A DNA stretch of 64,000 nt from Alistipes sp. (GCA_021202985.1 JAJQCA010000046.1:19217-83216), one strand, 5' to 3'; positions 16,404 through 26,640 are shown, counted from the first letter of the stretch. Program-made: numbers and translations. The notes: a model not told the origin generated them from the letters alone.

Positions 16404-18065
16404 ATGCTGGAACAGAACCTTATCCGTATATACGAGAATAGTTTCCGCGAGAACCGGGAATTCCCGGCCCTGACGGACTATTTCAAAAGGGAGACCTTTT
16501 CCTATTTCGAGATGGCGAGGGAGATTGCCAAGATCCACCTGCTGTTCGAAGAGTGCCGTATTAAAAAGGGCGACAAGATAGCCCTCATCGGCAGGAACAA
16601 TCCCCGGTGGTGCATAAGTTACATCGCCACCATCACCTACGGGGCCGTCATAGTGCCGATTTTGCAGGACTTCACCCCGAACGACGTCCACCATATCATC
16701 AACCATTCCGAGTCGCAGCTCCTTTTCTGCGGCGACACGTTCTGGGACTCTATAGAGGAGTCGCAGATAGAGACAGTCCGGGCGGCTTTTTCGCTTACCG
16801 ATTTCCGGTGCCTTTTCGAACGGCGCGGCACCCACCTGGGAAAATACCAGCGGGATATACTCAAACACTACCGCAAACGGTATCCCCACGGTTTCTCTGC
16901 CGACGATATCAGGTATCCGGAGGTGCCAAACGACCAGTTGATACTGCTAAATTACACCTCGGGAACCACCGGTTTCAGCAAGGGTGTGATGCTTACCTGC
17001 AATAACCTCACGGGTAACGTGCAGTTCACCATAGAGCAGAACATACGGTTGCGCCGCAGCCGGGTACTCTCGTTCCTGCCGCTGGCCCACGCGTACGGGT
17101 GCGCATTCGACATGCTGCTGTCGTTGGCTGTGGGCGCACACATGACACTTTTGGGTAAAACGCCGTCGCCCAAAATTCTTATCGAGGCGATGGCCGAGGT
17201 CCGGCCACAGGTGATATGCTGCGTGCCGCTGATACTCGAGAAGATATGCCGCAAGCAGATATTTCCCAGGCTCGGCACCGGGTTTATGCGGATAGCCCTG
17301 CGCCTGCCGCTTATAGATACCCAGATTTACGCCAAAATACGGCAACGCCTGCTGGAAACGTTCGGCGGCCATGTGGACCAGTTTATAGTGGGCGGCGCAC
17401 CCCTCAACCGGGAAGTGGAGGAGTTCCTGCGAAAGATAAAGTTTCCCTATACGGTCGGCTACGGCATGACGGAGTGCGGTCCGCTAATCAGTTACACGCC
17501 CGTCAAGGACTACAAACCGACATCGTGCGGGATGGTGCTGCACGGCTATATGGAGGTCAAAATCGACTCCTCCGACCCCTACGCCATGCCGGGCGAGATT
17601 CTGGTCCGCGGCGAGAACGTAATGGCCGGATACTACAAGAACGAGAAGGCCACGGCCGAAGTGCTGGACACGGAGGGATGGCTCCACACGGGCGATATCG
17701 GCACCGTGGACCCGGACGGTACCATCTATATCCGGGGCCGCAGCAAGACCATGCTGCTCAGCTCCAGCGGCCAGAACATCTACCCGGAAGAGATCGAGGC
17801 CAAACTGAACAACCTGCATTGCGTAAACGAATCACTGGTGGTCCAGCGCAACGGCAAGCTGGTCGCGCTCGTGGTTCCCGACTACGAGCAGTGCGACGCG
17901 GAAGGCATAGGGGGCGAAAAACTGGTGCAGGTGATGAAAGGCAACCAGGCCGAACTGAACAGCCAGCTGGCTTCTTACGAGCAGGTCTCCGAAATAGTAC
18001 TCTACCCCAAGGAGTTCGAAAAAACACCGAAGAAGAGCATTAAAAGGTACCTCTACAATACATGA
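16404..18065 (+). CDS. AMP-dependent acyl-CoA synthetase / acid ligase
   Basis: Adenylate-forming enzyme that activates a carboxylic acid, probably a long-chain fatty acid, with ATP and CoA. Key motifs are the P-loop-like LNYTSGTTGFSKGVMLTCNNL (about residues 178-198), YGMTECGPLISYTP, and the hinge region LHTGDIGTVDPDGTIYIRGRSKTMLLSSSGQNIYPEEIE. A C-terminal lysine lies in TPKKSIKRYLY. The 553-aa length and lack of membrane spans fit. It follows plsY by 70 bp in the same direction, which suggests exogenous fatty acid activation for lipid synthesis, although acyl-ACP use is also possible. A bidirectional terminator follows it. Confidence 0.9.
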   Translation: MLEQNLIRIYENSFRENREFPALTDYFKRETFSYFEMAREIAKIHLLFEECRIKKGDKIALIGRNNPRWCISYIATITYGAVIVPILQDFTPNDVHHIINHSESQLLFCGDTFWDSIEESQIETVRAAFSLTDFRCLFERRGTHLGKYQRDILKHYRKRYPHGFSADDIRYPEVPNDQLILLNYTSGTTGFSKGVMLTCNNLTGNVQFTIEQNIRLRRSRVLSFLPLAHAYGCAFDMLLSLAVGAHMTLLGKTPSPKILIEAMAEVRPQVICCVPLILEKICRKQIFPRLGTGFMRIALRLPLIDTQIYAKIRQRLLETFGGHVDQFIVGGAPLNREVEEFLRKIKFPYTVGYGMTECGPLISYTPVKDYKPTSCGMVLHGYMEVKIDSSDPYAMPGEILVRGENVMAGYYKNEKATAEVLDTEGWLHTGDIGTVDPDGTIYIRGRSKTMLLSSSGQNIYPEEIEAKLNNLHCVNESLVVQRNGKLVALVVPDYEQCDAEGIGGEKLVQVMKGNQAELNSQLASYEQVSEIVLYPKEFEKTPKKSIKRYLYNT

Positions 18066-18189
18066 TCCGCAACACACGCGAAGGGTCGGAAAGGCTGAGT
18101 AGCGGAAATAGCCCTATTGCACCTCGTAAAACGCCGGGAGTATTGAAGACGACCGGAATAAATGCGGTAGGTCGAAATCCCGAAAGAAT

Positions 18190-18223
18190 AAATGCGGCAG
18201 GAAAACGATTTCCTGCCGCATTT
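18190..18223. terminator. Bidirectional terminator between ligase and DUF5723 genes
   Basis: The arms aaatgcggcaggaaa and tttcctgccgcattt form a perfect 15-bp stem with a 4-nt loop between two convergent genes. Confidence 0.85.
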
Positions 18224-18243
18224 GCATCTTACCCGGACGGTAA

Positions 18244-19662
18244 CTAAAAGAAGCTCCGGGTCCTGACTTTCGGTTTCCGGGGCTGGAGCGGTATGCTCAT
18301 CCCGAGGTAGATATTCTCCGCGCGGGCGTTCACCGGAATGAACTGTGTGTTGACCCTGGTAATCATATAGTCGCTGCCGACAAAGAAGTTGAATCCGTTG
18401 GGGCTGAAGTTCAACGCTATACCGCAGGTCTGGAACGCGCTGTGCATCATGGAGTAACTAAGCGAGCCGGAGAACCACCATACCGGACGGAAATTTGCCG
18501 AGACCGTCAGCTCGGTGTAAGCCTTGGGACGGTAGAAGCGGGTGGTGGAGAGAAGCCCGAAACTAATTTTGTTGTCCATTATGGCATACTCGGCACCGGC
18601 GATAAGAGTGGCGACCAGCATTGTGGAGCGGGCTGTCCGGCTGTCCTGCTCCTCGAAATGGAACAGGTTCTCGAGATCGTCCTTCATGGCGTCAAACTGG
18701 TCCGAAAGGCTCGGCAGGTCGCTGTTGCCAATCGGCAGGTCGAAACCGTCGTAATCGAACTCCGCGTCGGCCATGGCGTAACGGGTGGACGAACCTTTCC
18801 AACCGATAAAACCGAGGTCGAGCACCGAAGCGGAAAAGGTCCAGTTATCGTCGAATTTGAAAGACGCGCCCAGGTCCACCGCCGCGCCGAAGCCGCTCAG
18901 CCCGAAACTGCCGTAATCGAAGCCGTTCACGTACGGGCGGCCCTGATCGTCGTCCTTACTCTTCATCTCCAGACCCTGCACGGAAGTGTACAGCTCCCCG
19001 CGCGAGGTTATATGCCAGGATTCGTCGTTCATCTGCGCGTGCAGGCGCTGGAACCGCATATCGGCGTTCCCCAGACCGGGCAGTAGTTTCAGGCGACCGC
19101 CGACGGTCCACCGCCTGTCGATATCGCGCGTATAACCTACCGCCAGCTCCGTATATGCGTCCATCTTCATGCGAAGACCGGTGATATCATAAAGGCGACC
19201 GTTGTAACCGTTACCGTCCTTTAGGAACTCGAACAGCGATTTGGGTACACCGACACTCGTGTTTACCCTCACCCCGATACCGAACGACCAGAAAGCGTCG
19301 CCCTTCCACCATCCGGCCTGTACGAGGTCGTAACGCATATCCACGTTCATCTGGTTATTCGACCGCAGGCCTTTGAGGAACTCGCCCGCATCCACGCCCG
19401 TGTCAAGGAAAGTTACCAGGCGGCCGTCCCTCTGGTAGAATATATCGCTCAGGGCGAGCTGGTTGGAAGTGTACGAGGCGAATGTGGACCCGATGAACGG
19501 CACGGTGACGTAGCCCCTTTCCGGCGCCAATGCCGGGTTAAGGTTATGCCTTTCCACCGATTTGTCCATAAAATAGGCCGTCCTGAGGTTCTGGGCCGCT
19601 GCACCGCCTACGGTTGCAGCGAGCAGGGCCGCGGTTGTTATAGCTTTATATATATTTTTCAT
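18244..19662 (-). CDS. DUF5723-like outer-membrane beta-barrel protein
   Basis: A 472-aa exported protein: Sec signal peptide MKNIYKAITTAALLAATVGGAAAQ, then a mature sequence rich in alternating aromatic/polar strands (for example GDAFWSFGIGVRVNTSVGVP and TYSLSYSMMHSAFQTCGIALNF-like segments), typical of an outer-membrane barrel. The start NLRTAYFMDKSVERHNLNPALAPERGYVTVP matches the DUF5723 type of Bacteroidetes proteins. The function is unknown. It is 50 bp downstream of the lipoprotein gene in the same direction, so the two probably work together at the outer membrane. Confidence 0.8.
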   Translation of the reverse strand: MKNIYKAITTAALLAATVGGAAAQNLRTAYFMDKSVERHNLNPALAPERGYVTVPFIGSTFASYTSNQLALSDIFYQRDGRLVTFLDTGVDAGEFLKGLRSNNQMNVDMRYDLVQAGWWKGDAFWSFGIGVRVNTSVGVPKSLFEFLKDGNGYNGRLYDITGLRMKMDAYTELAVGYTRDIDRRWTVGGRLKLLPGLGNADMRFQRLHAQMNDESWHITSRGELYTSVQGLEMKSKDDDQGRPYVNGFDYGSFGLSGFGAAVDLGASFKFDDNWTFSASVLDLGFIGWKGSSTRYAMADAEFDYDGFDLPIGNSDLPSLSDQFDAMKDDLENLFHFEEQDSRTARSTMLVATLIAGAEYAIMDNKISFGLLSTTRFYRPKAYTELTVSANFRPVWWFSGSLSYSMMHSAFQTCGIALNFSPNGFNFFVGSDYMITRVNTQFIPVNARAENIYLGMSIPLQPRKPKVRTRSFF

Positions 19663-19712
19663 TTTCGTTCCCTTTAGTTGGTTTTACATCTAAGCATTAT
19701 ACACTCGGCGCT

Positions 19713-21368
19713 TTAGTCGATATGTATTCCGCCGCTCTTGCGTATCTTCAGGTCGAGGAGCACCTCGTGGTTCGAATTGAGCGCCGGCGCCTGGTCCATA
19801 CCCATGGCGACGAAGCGCAGTTCCATATCCTGCGCCGTGGCCATCCTGGCGACGGCGGCCTCGTCGAAGTAGAAGCTGATTTCCGAAACCGAAGGTTCCG
19901 ACGGGGAGACGGGTCCCGCGATGTATTGTGTAGGGAACGTGATGCCCACCGACTGGCCGTCCTCGCCGGTGATGATCATGTCGAGGTCGAAATTAAGGGG
20001 CATCGAGTTGGTGGCCGTGCCGTAGATTTCGGCCGTCCCGGCCGAAAAGAGGTAGTCCCTCATATCGCCGAAGGCGTCTTCGAGCGACTGTACGGAGACG
20101 GCATAGAAGTCACGGGCCGGGGCCAGCGGTATTTCGATGGTATATTCGAGGTCGGCCCGGGCATCCGCCGGGAAGAACTGCTGCCCCTGTGTGGCCACCG
20201 ACCGACCGCTGCCGGCCAGGTAGATATTCTCGCGCGACTCTTTTATAACATCGCCCAGCCCTTCGGCGTATTTGAATATGTAGTCGGACGACCCGGGGTC
20301 CGTCTCGCCCATCCAGAAACGGGCGAAAGAAGAACCTCCGTACTCCGGAGCGGCGGGAATCGGGATATCCTCCACCCTCACCTCCGCCCCGGAGCCGTCG
20401 CCGTCCGGGGTGATTTCCAGCACCGCCGCTACCGGCATGCCGATATTACTGCGCGTGTCGAGCAGGATATACGGCTCGCGGAAACTCAGCACGGCATCCT
20501 CGTCGTCGAATATGTCGTAGAGCTTACCGATGTCGGCTGTCTTGGGCGAAGATGAGAAAGTAATATCGAATTTACCGTAAACCACCTTGTAATCGAGGCT
20601 CCCGAAAGAAACGGTATAGGCTACGGAGGGGGCCGGACCTAAGTCCACGACGGTACCGCCGGGGATCTTCAAAACCGCCTCCACCGTGACGGTATTATCG
20701 CCGCTTACGTCAATGGTGGAAACCGGAAGCGAAAGCGTATAACTGTTCGCCGACCCGAGGGTGAATGTCCACTCTATCTCCGTACCGTCCACCGTCACGC
20801 CGGCAGGCGTGTAATCGGTATCTATGACATATCCGTCCGGAAGGGCGAGGTTAACTACGGCCGTTGCTCCCGGAACCGTAAAGTCACCGGTGCGCACCGT
20901 TATACCCAGCAGGGATTTGTCGGCGGCCGTGTTGAGTTCGGCCCGGTAAAGTTCCTCGATACCGTCGGCACCCTTAATTTCGAGTTGGCCGGATGTCCTG
21001 TCCACGGAAATCTCGACTCCCTGCGGAGGTATCGCCCCGATACCTTGTAACGGGATGGGAACGGAACCCAGTTCGAACGACTGGTCCCGGATTACCGGGG
21101 TCCGTGACGGAGTTACGGATATGACGCTGCTGTAACGGGCGATGTAATCGCCGTTGGAGTCGGTGAAAATTTCGTCGACATTGTCCACGTCGAGAAGCTC
21201 GGAGGCCGAGAGGACTCCCGTTCCGAGATTGAGCGACCATTTGTCGCCTACGGTCAGGTCGTCGGTATCGACGTCGCTGAGGTCGTAGTCGTTATCTACG
21301 CATGATACGAGACAAAACAGAACAGTAAACAACGGAACGAAGTTCCGCCTGAAAAGCGAATTGAGCAT
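19713..21368 (-). CDS. Large extracytoplasmic lipoprotein, beta-rich
   Basis: A 551-aa predicted lipoprotein: a short hydrophobic leader followed by the lipobox LVSC, then an acidic DNDYDLSDVDTDDL tail. The rest is beta-rich with repeated Ig-like segments (SGDNTVTVEAVLKIPGGTVVDLG, RADLEYTIEIPLAPARDFYAVSVQSLEDAF). I cannot assign a named family. The acidic residues right after the cysteine may act as a surface-export signal as in other Bacteroidetes lipoproteins, which is inference. It is the upstream partner of the DUF5723 barrel gene. Confidence 0.75.
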   Translation of the reverse strand: MLNSLFRRNFVPLFTVLFCLVSCVDNDYDLSDVDTDDLTVGDKWSLNLGTGVLSASELLDVDNVDEIFTDSNGDYIARYSSVISVTPSRTPVIRDQSFELGSVPIPLQGIGAIPPQGVEISVDRTSGQLEIKGADGIEELYRAELNTAADKSLLGITVRTGDFTVPGATAVVNLALPDGYVIDTDYTPAGVTVDGTEIEWTFTLGSANSYTLSLPVSTIDVSGDNTVTVEAVLKIPGGTVVDLGPAPSVAYTVSFGSLDYKVVYGKFDITFSSSPKTADIGKLYDIFDDEDAVLSFREPYILLDTRSNIGMPVAAVLEITPDGDGSGAEVRVEDIPIPAAPEYGGSSFARFWMGETDPGSSDYIFKYAEGLGDVIKESRENIYLAGSGRSVATQGQQFFPADARADLEYTIEIPLAPARDFYAVSVQSLEDAFGDMRDYLFSAGTAEIYGTATNSMPLNFDLDMIITGEDGQSVGITFPTQYIAGPVSPSEPSVSEISFYFDEAAVARMATAQDMELRFVAMGMDQAPALNSNHEVLLDLKIRKSGGIHID

Positions 21369-21899
21369 AAGATTGGGTGTTAGGGGTTAAATTAGTTCGC
21401 GCAAAGATAGGATTTATTGGCCTGTTTTTCCCATAGACAAGTTTCCAATTACGCTACACCCCATAAAAATTTACTAATATTGCATTCGGCGTTATAAGTA
21501 TATCTTATACCGAATGCGCGGTCCGGTATTGCAAAAAGCCCGGCTACGGCCGGGTCTTACCCGTATTCGATACGGGCATGAAAAAGGGGGACTTGTCATG
21601 CCCCCCTCGTGTTTAACATTTAATTTCCGGAAGTGCCCCCGGCCTTGTTTCAAGCATCCAAACATCCAAAAAACAACCGGTTATCCGCAGCATTTATAGC
21701 CTGCCGGCTTCGTCCCCGTGCCGTCCCCGGGAAGGGGAAATGTGGCATCGGTAACATTTTGCGGAACCTCTTTAAACATCCAAGCATCCGTCTCCTTCCG
21801 ATTACGGGCCTATCCGTTTTTGTTATTTTCCATTACTTTCGGCCTTTCCCGGAAGGTTTGTACATCCAAAAAGCGTCCGGGACCGTGGGCATATTCCTT
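21369..21899. other. 531-bp intergenic region, no gene seen
   Basis: It contains hairpins such as agcccggc-tac-ggccgggt near 21536-21557 and a gggggac...gtcatgccccc pair near 21587-21606. A scattered short phrase catccaa recurs (for example near 21654, 21778 and 21861). The small ORFs here (21514, 21633, 21718) show no features of real proteins. Confidence 0.5.
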
Positions 21900-22151
21900 T
21901 TAACTTTGATTTGCTTCGTTAAGGATTCGCATCGCGCAGTCAAGGATAGCCGTATCGTCGAGGGTAACTACCCCGCCGTCAGGCCCTTTTTCGAAGTGTA
22001 CGCCCTGCGGGCTGCCGGCATCGAAATGCCGTCCGCCGAAGTAATTGCGAACCGAGTCGACATCTATTCCCAATTCATCCGCGATGCGTTTCGAGCTGCC
22101 GCTCGGCAGCCTGTCCTTTATGCGACGCAATTCATTAAACGTTATAACCAT
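21900..22151 (-). CDS. Small Bacteroidetes DNA-binding protein
   Basis: An 83-aa protein beginning MVITFNELRRIKDRLPSGSSKRIADELGIDVDSVRNYFGG. The RIADELGIDVDSVRNYF stretch reads as a helix-turn-helix; the second half (GPDGGVVTLDDTAILDCAMRILNE) is typical of a small family highly conserved in Bacteroidetes and annotated as a DNA-binding protein. The biological target is not known. It is a single-gene unit. Confidence 0.85.
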   Translation of the reverse strand: MVITFNELRRIKDRLPSGSSKRIADELGIDVDSVRNYFGGRHFDAGSPQGVHFEKGPDGGVVTLDDTAILDCAMRILNEANQS

Positions 22152-22700
22152 GTCCTTCGTAGTTTAAGATTATTGTTTCAGGTTTTTGCTAATACGGTGT
22201 AAAATTTAATCGATAGGCGTTCTCTTTGGCAGGTTATTTTTAATGCGTCTCTAATTGTACGGGTATATAAATTATAATCCAACACTCCGGGCAATGCCTC
22301 CCATATTTCTCCCTACCGCCACCACCTCAAAATCTTTGCCATCGGCACCCGGCAGGGGACGGGATACCTGTGCGCATTAAAAATACAATTTTTATATGTA
22401 AAAACAAAATCGTAAGGTCCATATTTTGACATCCCGCCGGGCCGGGTATGCAGTTAAATTATATAATCCGTACGGGTTATGCCGCATTCGGACCCCGCAC
22501 ATCGCTCCGGGTCCGGCGGCGGATAAGAACAAAAGTTTTTCTTACTTATATATTTGAGGGTGTTGTTGTGAAGGAATAAAAAAGAAATCACAATCTATGC
22601 GTTCCGCAGTAGTGTTCAGAAAAAGTATCGTTGTTAAAGACAGATCCTTCACTTCGTTCAGGATGACATCTTATAGTTTGTGTGCAGGTGAGCATTATAT
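22152..22700. other. Intergenic region without recognisable gene
   Basis: AT-rich stretches alternate with GC-rich ones. TATATTTG at 22549-22556 looks like a -7 box, but nothing convincing follows it. A REP-like 'agatccttcacttcgttcag' copy is at about 22642-22661. Confidence 0.4.
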
Positions 22701-22862
22701 TTTATGCACTCCGCAGGAGTGCTCCCGGCGCCTTTTCGAGCGCCTTGACTTTTTTGTGATACTTTTTGTGTCAAGACAAAAAGTATCGTTTTATTGCAGG
22801 GCATAGTCTGCAAGCAGCCTCTGCGCCTGCTGCGAGCGTCGGATGTATCAAAAAAAGTATCG
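22701..22862 (+). repeat. Multi-hairpin intergenic element, copy A
   Basis: About 160 bp made of successive hairpins: gcactcc-gca-ggagtgc, ggcgc...gcgcc, and gatactttttgt...acaaaaagtatc. A closely similar element, with changed loops but intact stems, is at 34513-34680. It is non-coding in appearance and lies upstream of lgt. Confidence 0.75.
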
Positions 22863-23040
22863 CTTTTCCCAATAAACATCTCTACGGGATGCCATTTACT
22901 ACGAGTCTACATGCATCACACCGAAGCCGGACCGGGACAAAATTTAGTGCCTTGCGGAGGGTTTTCGGGTAAATATGGTTAACTTGCATCGTTTATACAG
23001 GGGCCGGAACGTGACGGGACGGCCCTGCAAGCGATTTAAT

Positions 23041-23931
23041 ATGAATATTTTATTATCCGTAGTCTGGGACTTCGACCCGACTCTGTTCAGCATAGGCTCC
23101 CTGGAGGTAAGGTATTACGGTGTGACATGGGTGATAGCCCTCATGCTCGGGGGCTGGTGGTTCATGAAGTGGACAAAACGGGACGGCTATCCGGACAAGA
23201 CGTACGACAACGTGTTCTGGTTCGGGATATTGGGCACCGTGATAGGCGCCCGCCTCGGCCACTGCCTCTTCTATGACCCGGCCTATTACCTCGCCCATCC
23301 CATCGAGATACTGTATACCCGACAGGGAGGGATGGCCAGCCACGGGGCGGCTATCGGTCTGCTCACAGGCCTGTGGCTCTTCTCGCGAAAATGTAAGGTT
23401 CCGTATATCTGGTCGCTGGACCGGGTGATGCTGCCCGTTACCATAGGCGGGGCGTTCGTGCGGCTGGGCAATCTGCTGAACTCCGAGATTTACGGCATAG
23501 AAACCGACCTTCCGTGGGGATTCATTTTCGTGCGGGCAGGGGAGACGGTTCCCAAACACCCGACCCAGATTTATGAGGCGCTCTGCTACGCCGCGACTTT
23601 CGCCGTGCTGGCATGGCTCTTCTGGAAGCGTGACTCGGGGCATAAACGGCCCGGGCTACTGTTCGGCGTGGGGCTTATCGGGGTGTTCCTCTCGAGGTTC
23701 TTTATAGAATATATCAAAAACCCGCAGGAGGCGTTCGAGGAAAATATGTCGCTGATGATGGGCCAGTGGCTCAGCATCCCGTTTATCGTGCTGGGTATAT
23801 GGCTGGTGGTAAGGTCGCTGCGCCGGCCGGAGGCGGTGGATTTCCCGCAGCCGCAGCCCGGTAGCCGGCCGAAATCCGGGAAAACCAAAGAAGATATAAT
23901 GGCCAATATCCGGCCTGCCAAAAAACAGTAA
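23041..23931 (+). CDS. lgt: Prolipoprotein diacylglyceryl transferase Lgt
   Basis: Inner-membrane enzyme that moves diacylglycerol from phosphatidylglycerol to the lipobox cysteine of prolipoproteins, the first lipoprotein maturation step. The signature stretches are present: SHGAAIGLLTGLWLF with the essential His, and GGAFVRLGNLLNSEIYGIETDLPWG with the conserved Arg/Asn. A late HPTQIYEALCY motif is also typical. I start at MNILLSVVWDFDP (23041) rather than the ORF-track start at 22975. The length of 296 aa includes a hydrophilic C-terminal tail after the last span. lnt, the third enzyme of the same pathway, is also in this window at 61.6 kb. Confidence 0.95.
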   Translation: MNILLSVVWDFDPTLFSIGSLEVRYYGVTWVIALMLGGWWFMKWTKRDGYPDKTYDNVFWFGILGTVIGARLGHCLFYDPAYYLAHPIEILYTRQGGMASHGAAIGLLTGLWLFSRKCKVPYIWSLDRVMLPVTIGGAFVRLGNLLNSEIYGIETDLPWGFIFVRAGETVPKHPTQIYEALCYAATFAVLAWLFWKRDSGHKRPGLLFGVGLIGVFLSRFFIEYIKNPQEAFEENMSLMMGQWLSIPFIVLGIWLVVRSLRRPEAVDFPQPQPGSRPKSGKTKEDIMANIRPAKKQ

Positions 23932-23957
23932 CCTCACCCCACTAATTATATAACGCT

Positions 23958-24890
23958 ATGGATGAAATAGGAAAAATAGTTCTTAATTCGCTCCTGACCC
24001 GCCGGTCCGTCTGGTTGCCTGCCGTGGGAACGTTTTGCACGGAATACTCCCCGGCCCGTGACAACGGGGACGGTACCGTGACACCGCCGGCGACGCGGGT
24101 GGTGTTCACCGACCGTCAGGAAGAGGGGGCCGTACCCATTACCGACCTTATTCCGCAGGAACCCGGAGGCGACACCCCTTCGGTCAAATACGACCGCTGG
24201 CTGGCCCGCGCCACCGAGCGGGGACCGGTGGTTATGGAGGGTATCGGAGTGGTATCCAACGGGGTTTTTACCCCGTACGAATCGCTCAACAATTCGCTGA
24301 ATCCCATAACTCCCGCGGGTAAACCTACCCGGTTGAAACCCGTGGCCCGCAAATCGTCTTCGGGCAAAGGGCTTGGCCGGACCGAAAAGATATGGCTCGT
24401 GCTAATCGCCTTATTTATCCTGATACTTGCCGGGGGATGGACATGGTACACGAAATACTACGACGGACCCACGGACCGCAGGGCACATAACCCGGCAATT
24501 TCGGACAACCTCGACGATATCCCGGAGGCGACCGGAGCCGTCGGTGGAGACGAAGGCGAGACGGAAGAGGTGGTGGTAGTGGAACCGGGGGCACCTACGG
24601 AGCCGGCTCCGGCCCGCCCGCAGGAATCCACCTCACGGCCGGGAGCGGCCCCGGCAGGGTTTTACGTCGTGGGCGGGGTGTTCAGCGTACCTGAAAACGC
24701 GGATAAATACATACGGCAGATGTCGGCAAAATTTCCCGACCTCGATTACCGCAAGCACTACCCATACCAGGGCGATAAAACCGTGGTAACTCTCTTCGGT
24801 TCGCCCGACCGGGCGGAGGCAAACCGCCAGCGCAGGCGCATAGAAGACCTTATCCTCGAGTTCGACCTGTGGCTCTACGAAGTCAGGTAA
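23958..24890 (+). CDS. HU-CCDC81 / SPOR-domain membrane protein
   Basis: A 310-aa protein with three parts. Residues 1-110 look like the Bacteroidetes HU-CCDC81-type domain pair (MDEIGKIVLNSLLTRRSVWLPAVGTFCTEY). One membrane span is near 148-165 (IWLVLIALFILILAGGWTWY), followed by a low-complexity acidic/proline linker. A C-terminal SPOR domain (about 230-308, GFYVVGGVFSVPENADKYIRQM...DKTVVTLFGSPDRAEANRQRRRI) should bind denuded peptidoglycan at division sites. The topology puts the SPOR domain in the periplasm. It is 26 bp after lgt. Confidence 0.88.
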   Translation: MDEIGKIVLNSLLTRRSVWLPAVGTFCTEYSPARDNGDGTVTPPATRVVFTDRQEEGAVPITDLIPQEPGGDTPSVKYDRWLARATERGPVVMEGIGVVSNGVFTPYESLNNSLNPITPAGKPTRLKPVARKSSSGKGLGRTEKIWLVLIALFILILAGGWTWYTKYYDGPTDRRAHNPAISDNLDDIPEATGAVGGDEGETEEVVVVEPGAPTEPAPARPQESTSRPGAAPAGFYVVGGVFSVPENADKYIRQMSAKFPDLDYRKHYPYQGDKTVVTLFGSPDRAEANRQRRRIEDLILEFDLWLYEVR

Positions 24891-25148
24891 GCGGGTTTCA
24901 CGCAAGAATCGACGGCCTCCACGACGGGGGCCGTTTTTCCTTTCCGCACCGTTTTGCCGAGTTATGCAGGGCACGGTTTTCCCGGCAGCTCCGCCGTTTT
25001 GCCGTGTTCCGGAAGGCAGCCACGGGAACCGTAGTTGGGTAAGATGAGATAGCACCTTCACAGATTTTCTGCCGACGGCCGATGCTTTTTTCATTACATA
25101 CCCATGCTTTTGGTTTAATACCCGCTCGCCACTCTCGGGCTATATTAT

Positions 25149-25156
25149 TATCTTTG
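25149..25156 (+). promoter_or_regulatory. -7 box of folD promoter
   Basis: TATCTTTG matches the Bacteroidetes TAnnTTTG box and lies 33 bp before the preferred folD ATG, giving a short leader of about 27 nt. Confidence 0.6.
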
Positions 25157-25189
25157 CGTGAATCAAAAACCCAGGAAAAACCGGTAGAT

Positions 25190-26068
25190 ATGACAATAAT
25201 AGACGGTAAAGAGGTTGCTGCGGCCATGAAGCGCAGTATCGCCGAAGAAGTGGCCCGGATGGTAGCCGACGGGGCAAAGGCCCCACACCTTGTCGCCATA
25301 CTCGTAGGGGAGGACGGCGCCAGCCAGACCTACGTGGGCCACAAGGAGAAGTGCTGCAACGAGGTGGGGTTCCGCTCCACCGTGGTGAGGCTTCCGGGGG
25401 AGACCACCGAGGCCGAACTGCTGGAGCGTATCGCCGGCCTGAACGCAGACCCCGACGTGGACGGGTTCATAGTGCAGCTCCCGTTGCCCGGGCACATTTC
25501 CGAGCAGAAGGTTATCGAAGCAATCGATCCGCGCAAGGATGTGGACGGGTTCCACCCTGTAAATACGGGGCGGATGATTTCGGGGCTTCCGTCCTACCTT
25601 CCCGCAACGCCGGACGGTATATTGTCGCTGCTGAGGTATTACGGCATCGAGACCGCAGGTAAGCACTGCGTGGTTATCGGGCGGAGCAATATAGTGGGCA
25701 GGCCGATGGCCAACCTGCTGTCGCAGAAAGGCTGGGACTGCACGGTCACCGTATGCCATTCCCGCACCGCCAACCTCAGGGAGGTGGTCGCTTCGGGAGA
25801 TATCGTAGTTGCCGCCCTCGGTAAAGCCGAGTTTGTTACGGCCGATATGGTAAAAGAAGGGGCTGTGGTTATAGACGTGGGCATTACCCGTGTGCCCAGC
25901 GACAAAACCAAAAGCGGCTGGAAACTGCTCGGCGACGTGAAATACGACGATGTAGCGCCGCGCTGCAGTTACATAACCCCCGTACCGGGCGGGGTCGGCC
26001 CCATGACCATCGTCTCGCTTATGCAGAATACCCTTAAGGCCGCGAAAGGTGAGATATATCCCAAATAG
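25190..26068 (+). CDS. folD: Bifunctional methylenetetrahydrofolate dehydrogenase/cyclohydrolase FolD
   Basis: Interconverts 5,10-methylene-THF, 5,10-methenyl-THF and 10-formyl-THF with NADP, feeding purine and formylmethionine synthesis. The ATG at 25190 ([14 protein letters not shown]) matches the family N-terminus; the ORF-track start at 25082 lies upstream of the promoter box. Motifs include [14 protein letters not shown] with the catalytic Lys, [30 protein letters not shown] and [18 protein letters not shown]. Length is 292 aa, standard. [19 protein letters not shown] is the longer loop seen in Bacteroidetes FolD. Confidence 0.97.
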   Translation: MTIIDGKEVAAAMKRSIAEEVARMVADGAKAPHLVAILVGEDGASQTYVGHKEKCCNEVGFRSTVVRLPGETTEAELLERIAGLNADPDVDGFIVQLPLPGHISEQKVIEAIDPRKDVDGFHPVNTGRMISGLPSYLPATPDGILSLLRYYGIETAGKHCVVIGRSNIVGRPMANLLSQKGWDCTVTVCHSRTANLREVVASGDIVVAALGKAEFVTADMVKEGAVVIDVGITRVPSDKTKSGWKLLGDVKYDDVAPRCSYITPVPGGVGPMTIVSLMQNTLKAAKGEIYPK

Positions 26069-26199
26069 GTCCGCAGCGGTTCGGGCATTATAGGGCGAAG
26101 ATTTCGGAGAGTGCCCGAGTGTTAATTGCTTTTCCGGCGGAGCGGGTAGTAATCAATCCGTACGTCAGGGAGGACCTATAAAATTTATTCTCCTGTAAT

Positions 26200-26640
26200 A
26201 GATCCTTCACTTTCGTTCAGGATGACAGGCCGTTATCGAGTGACTTTTAGAGGCACCGGCGCTCGGGCAAGGGCGTGCGCGTTTAGGTGTTTTTTTATGG
26301 AGCCGAAGTATTGAGCGTCATTGGTTATTGCAATTCTATTATAAGTAATCCGAATGCCCGTGGGGAAATTTATAATCCAGAAATAGATCTTTCCTTGCGT
26401 TCAGGATGACATTTCTTTGATTGCCATTTTGAAACCTACCATACCTAAAACGCATACCAAGGCACACCACGTCGTTCCGAACAACCCCCATGTCATTCTG
26501 AGCGAAGCGAAGAATCTGTTTTCTGTCGTTCCGAAAGGCACACCATGTAATTATCCCGTAAGAAGTTCCTTCACTTTCGTTCAGGACGACATTTTCTGTC
26601 ATTCCGAGCGGAGCAAAGATCCACCACTTACGACTGACCA
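26200..26640. repeat. REP-like intergenic repeats downstream of folD
   Basis: Several copies of the motif agatYCTTCRCTKCGYTCAGRATGAC occur in both orientations, for example at about 26204-26227, 26392-26411 and 26493-26517. Coding potential is not apparent; the small ORFs at 26339 and 26417 read through repeats. Confidence 0.7.
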
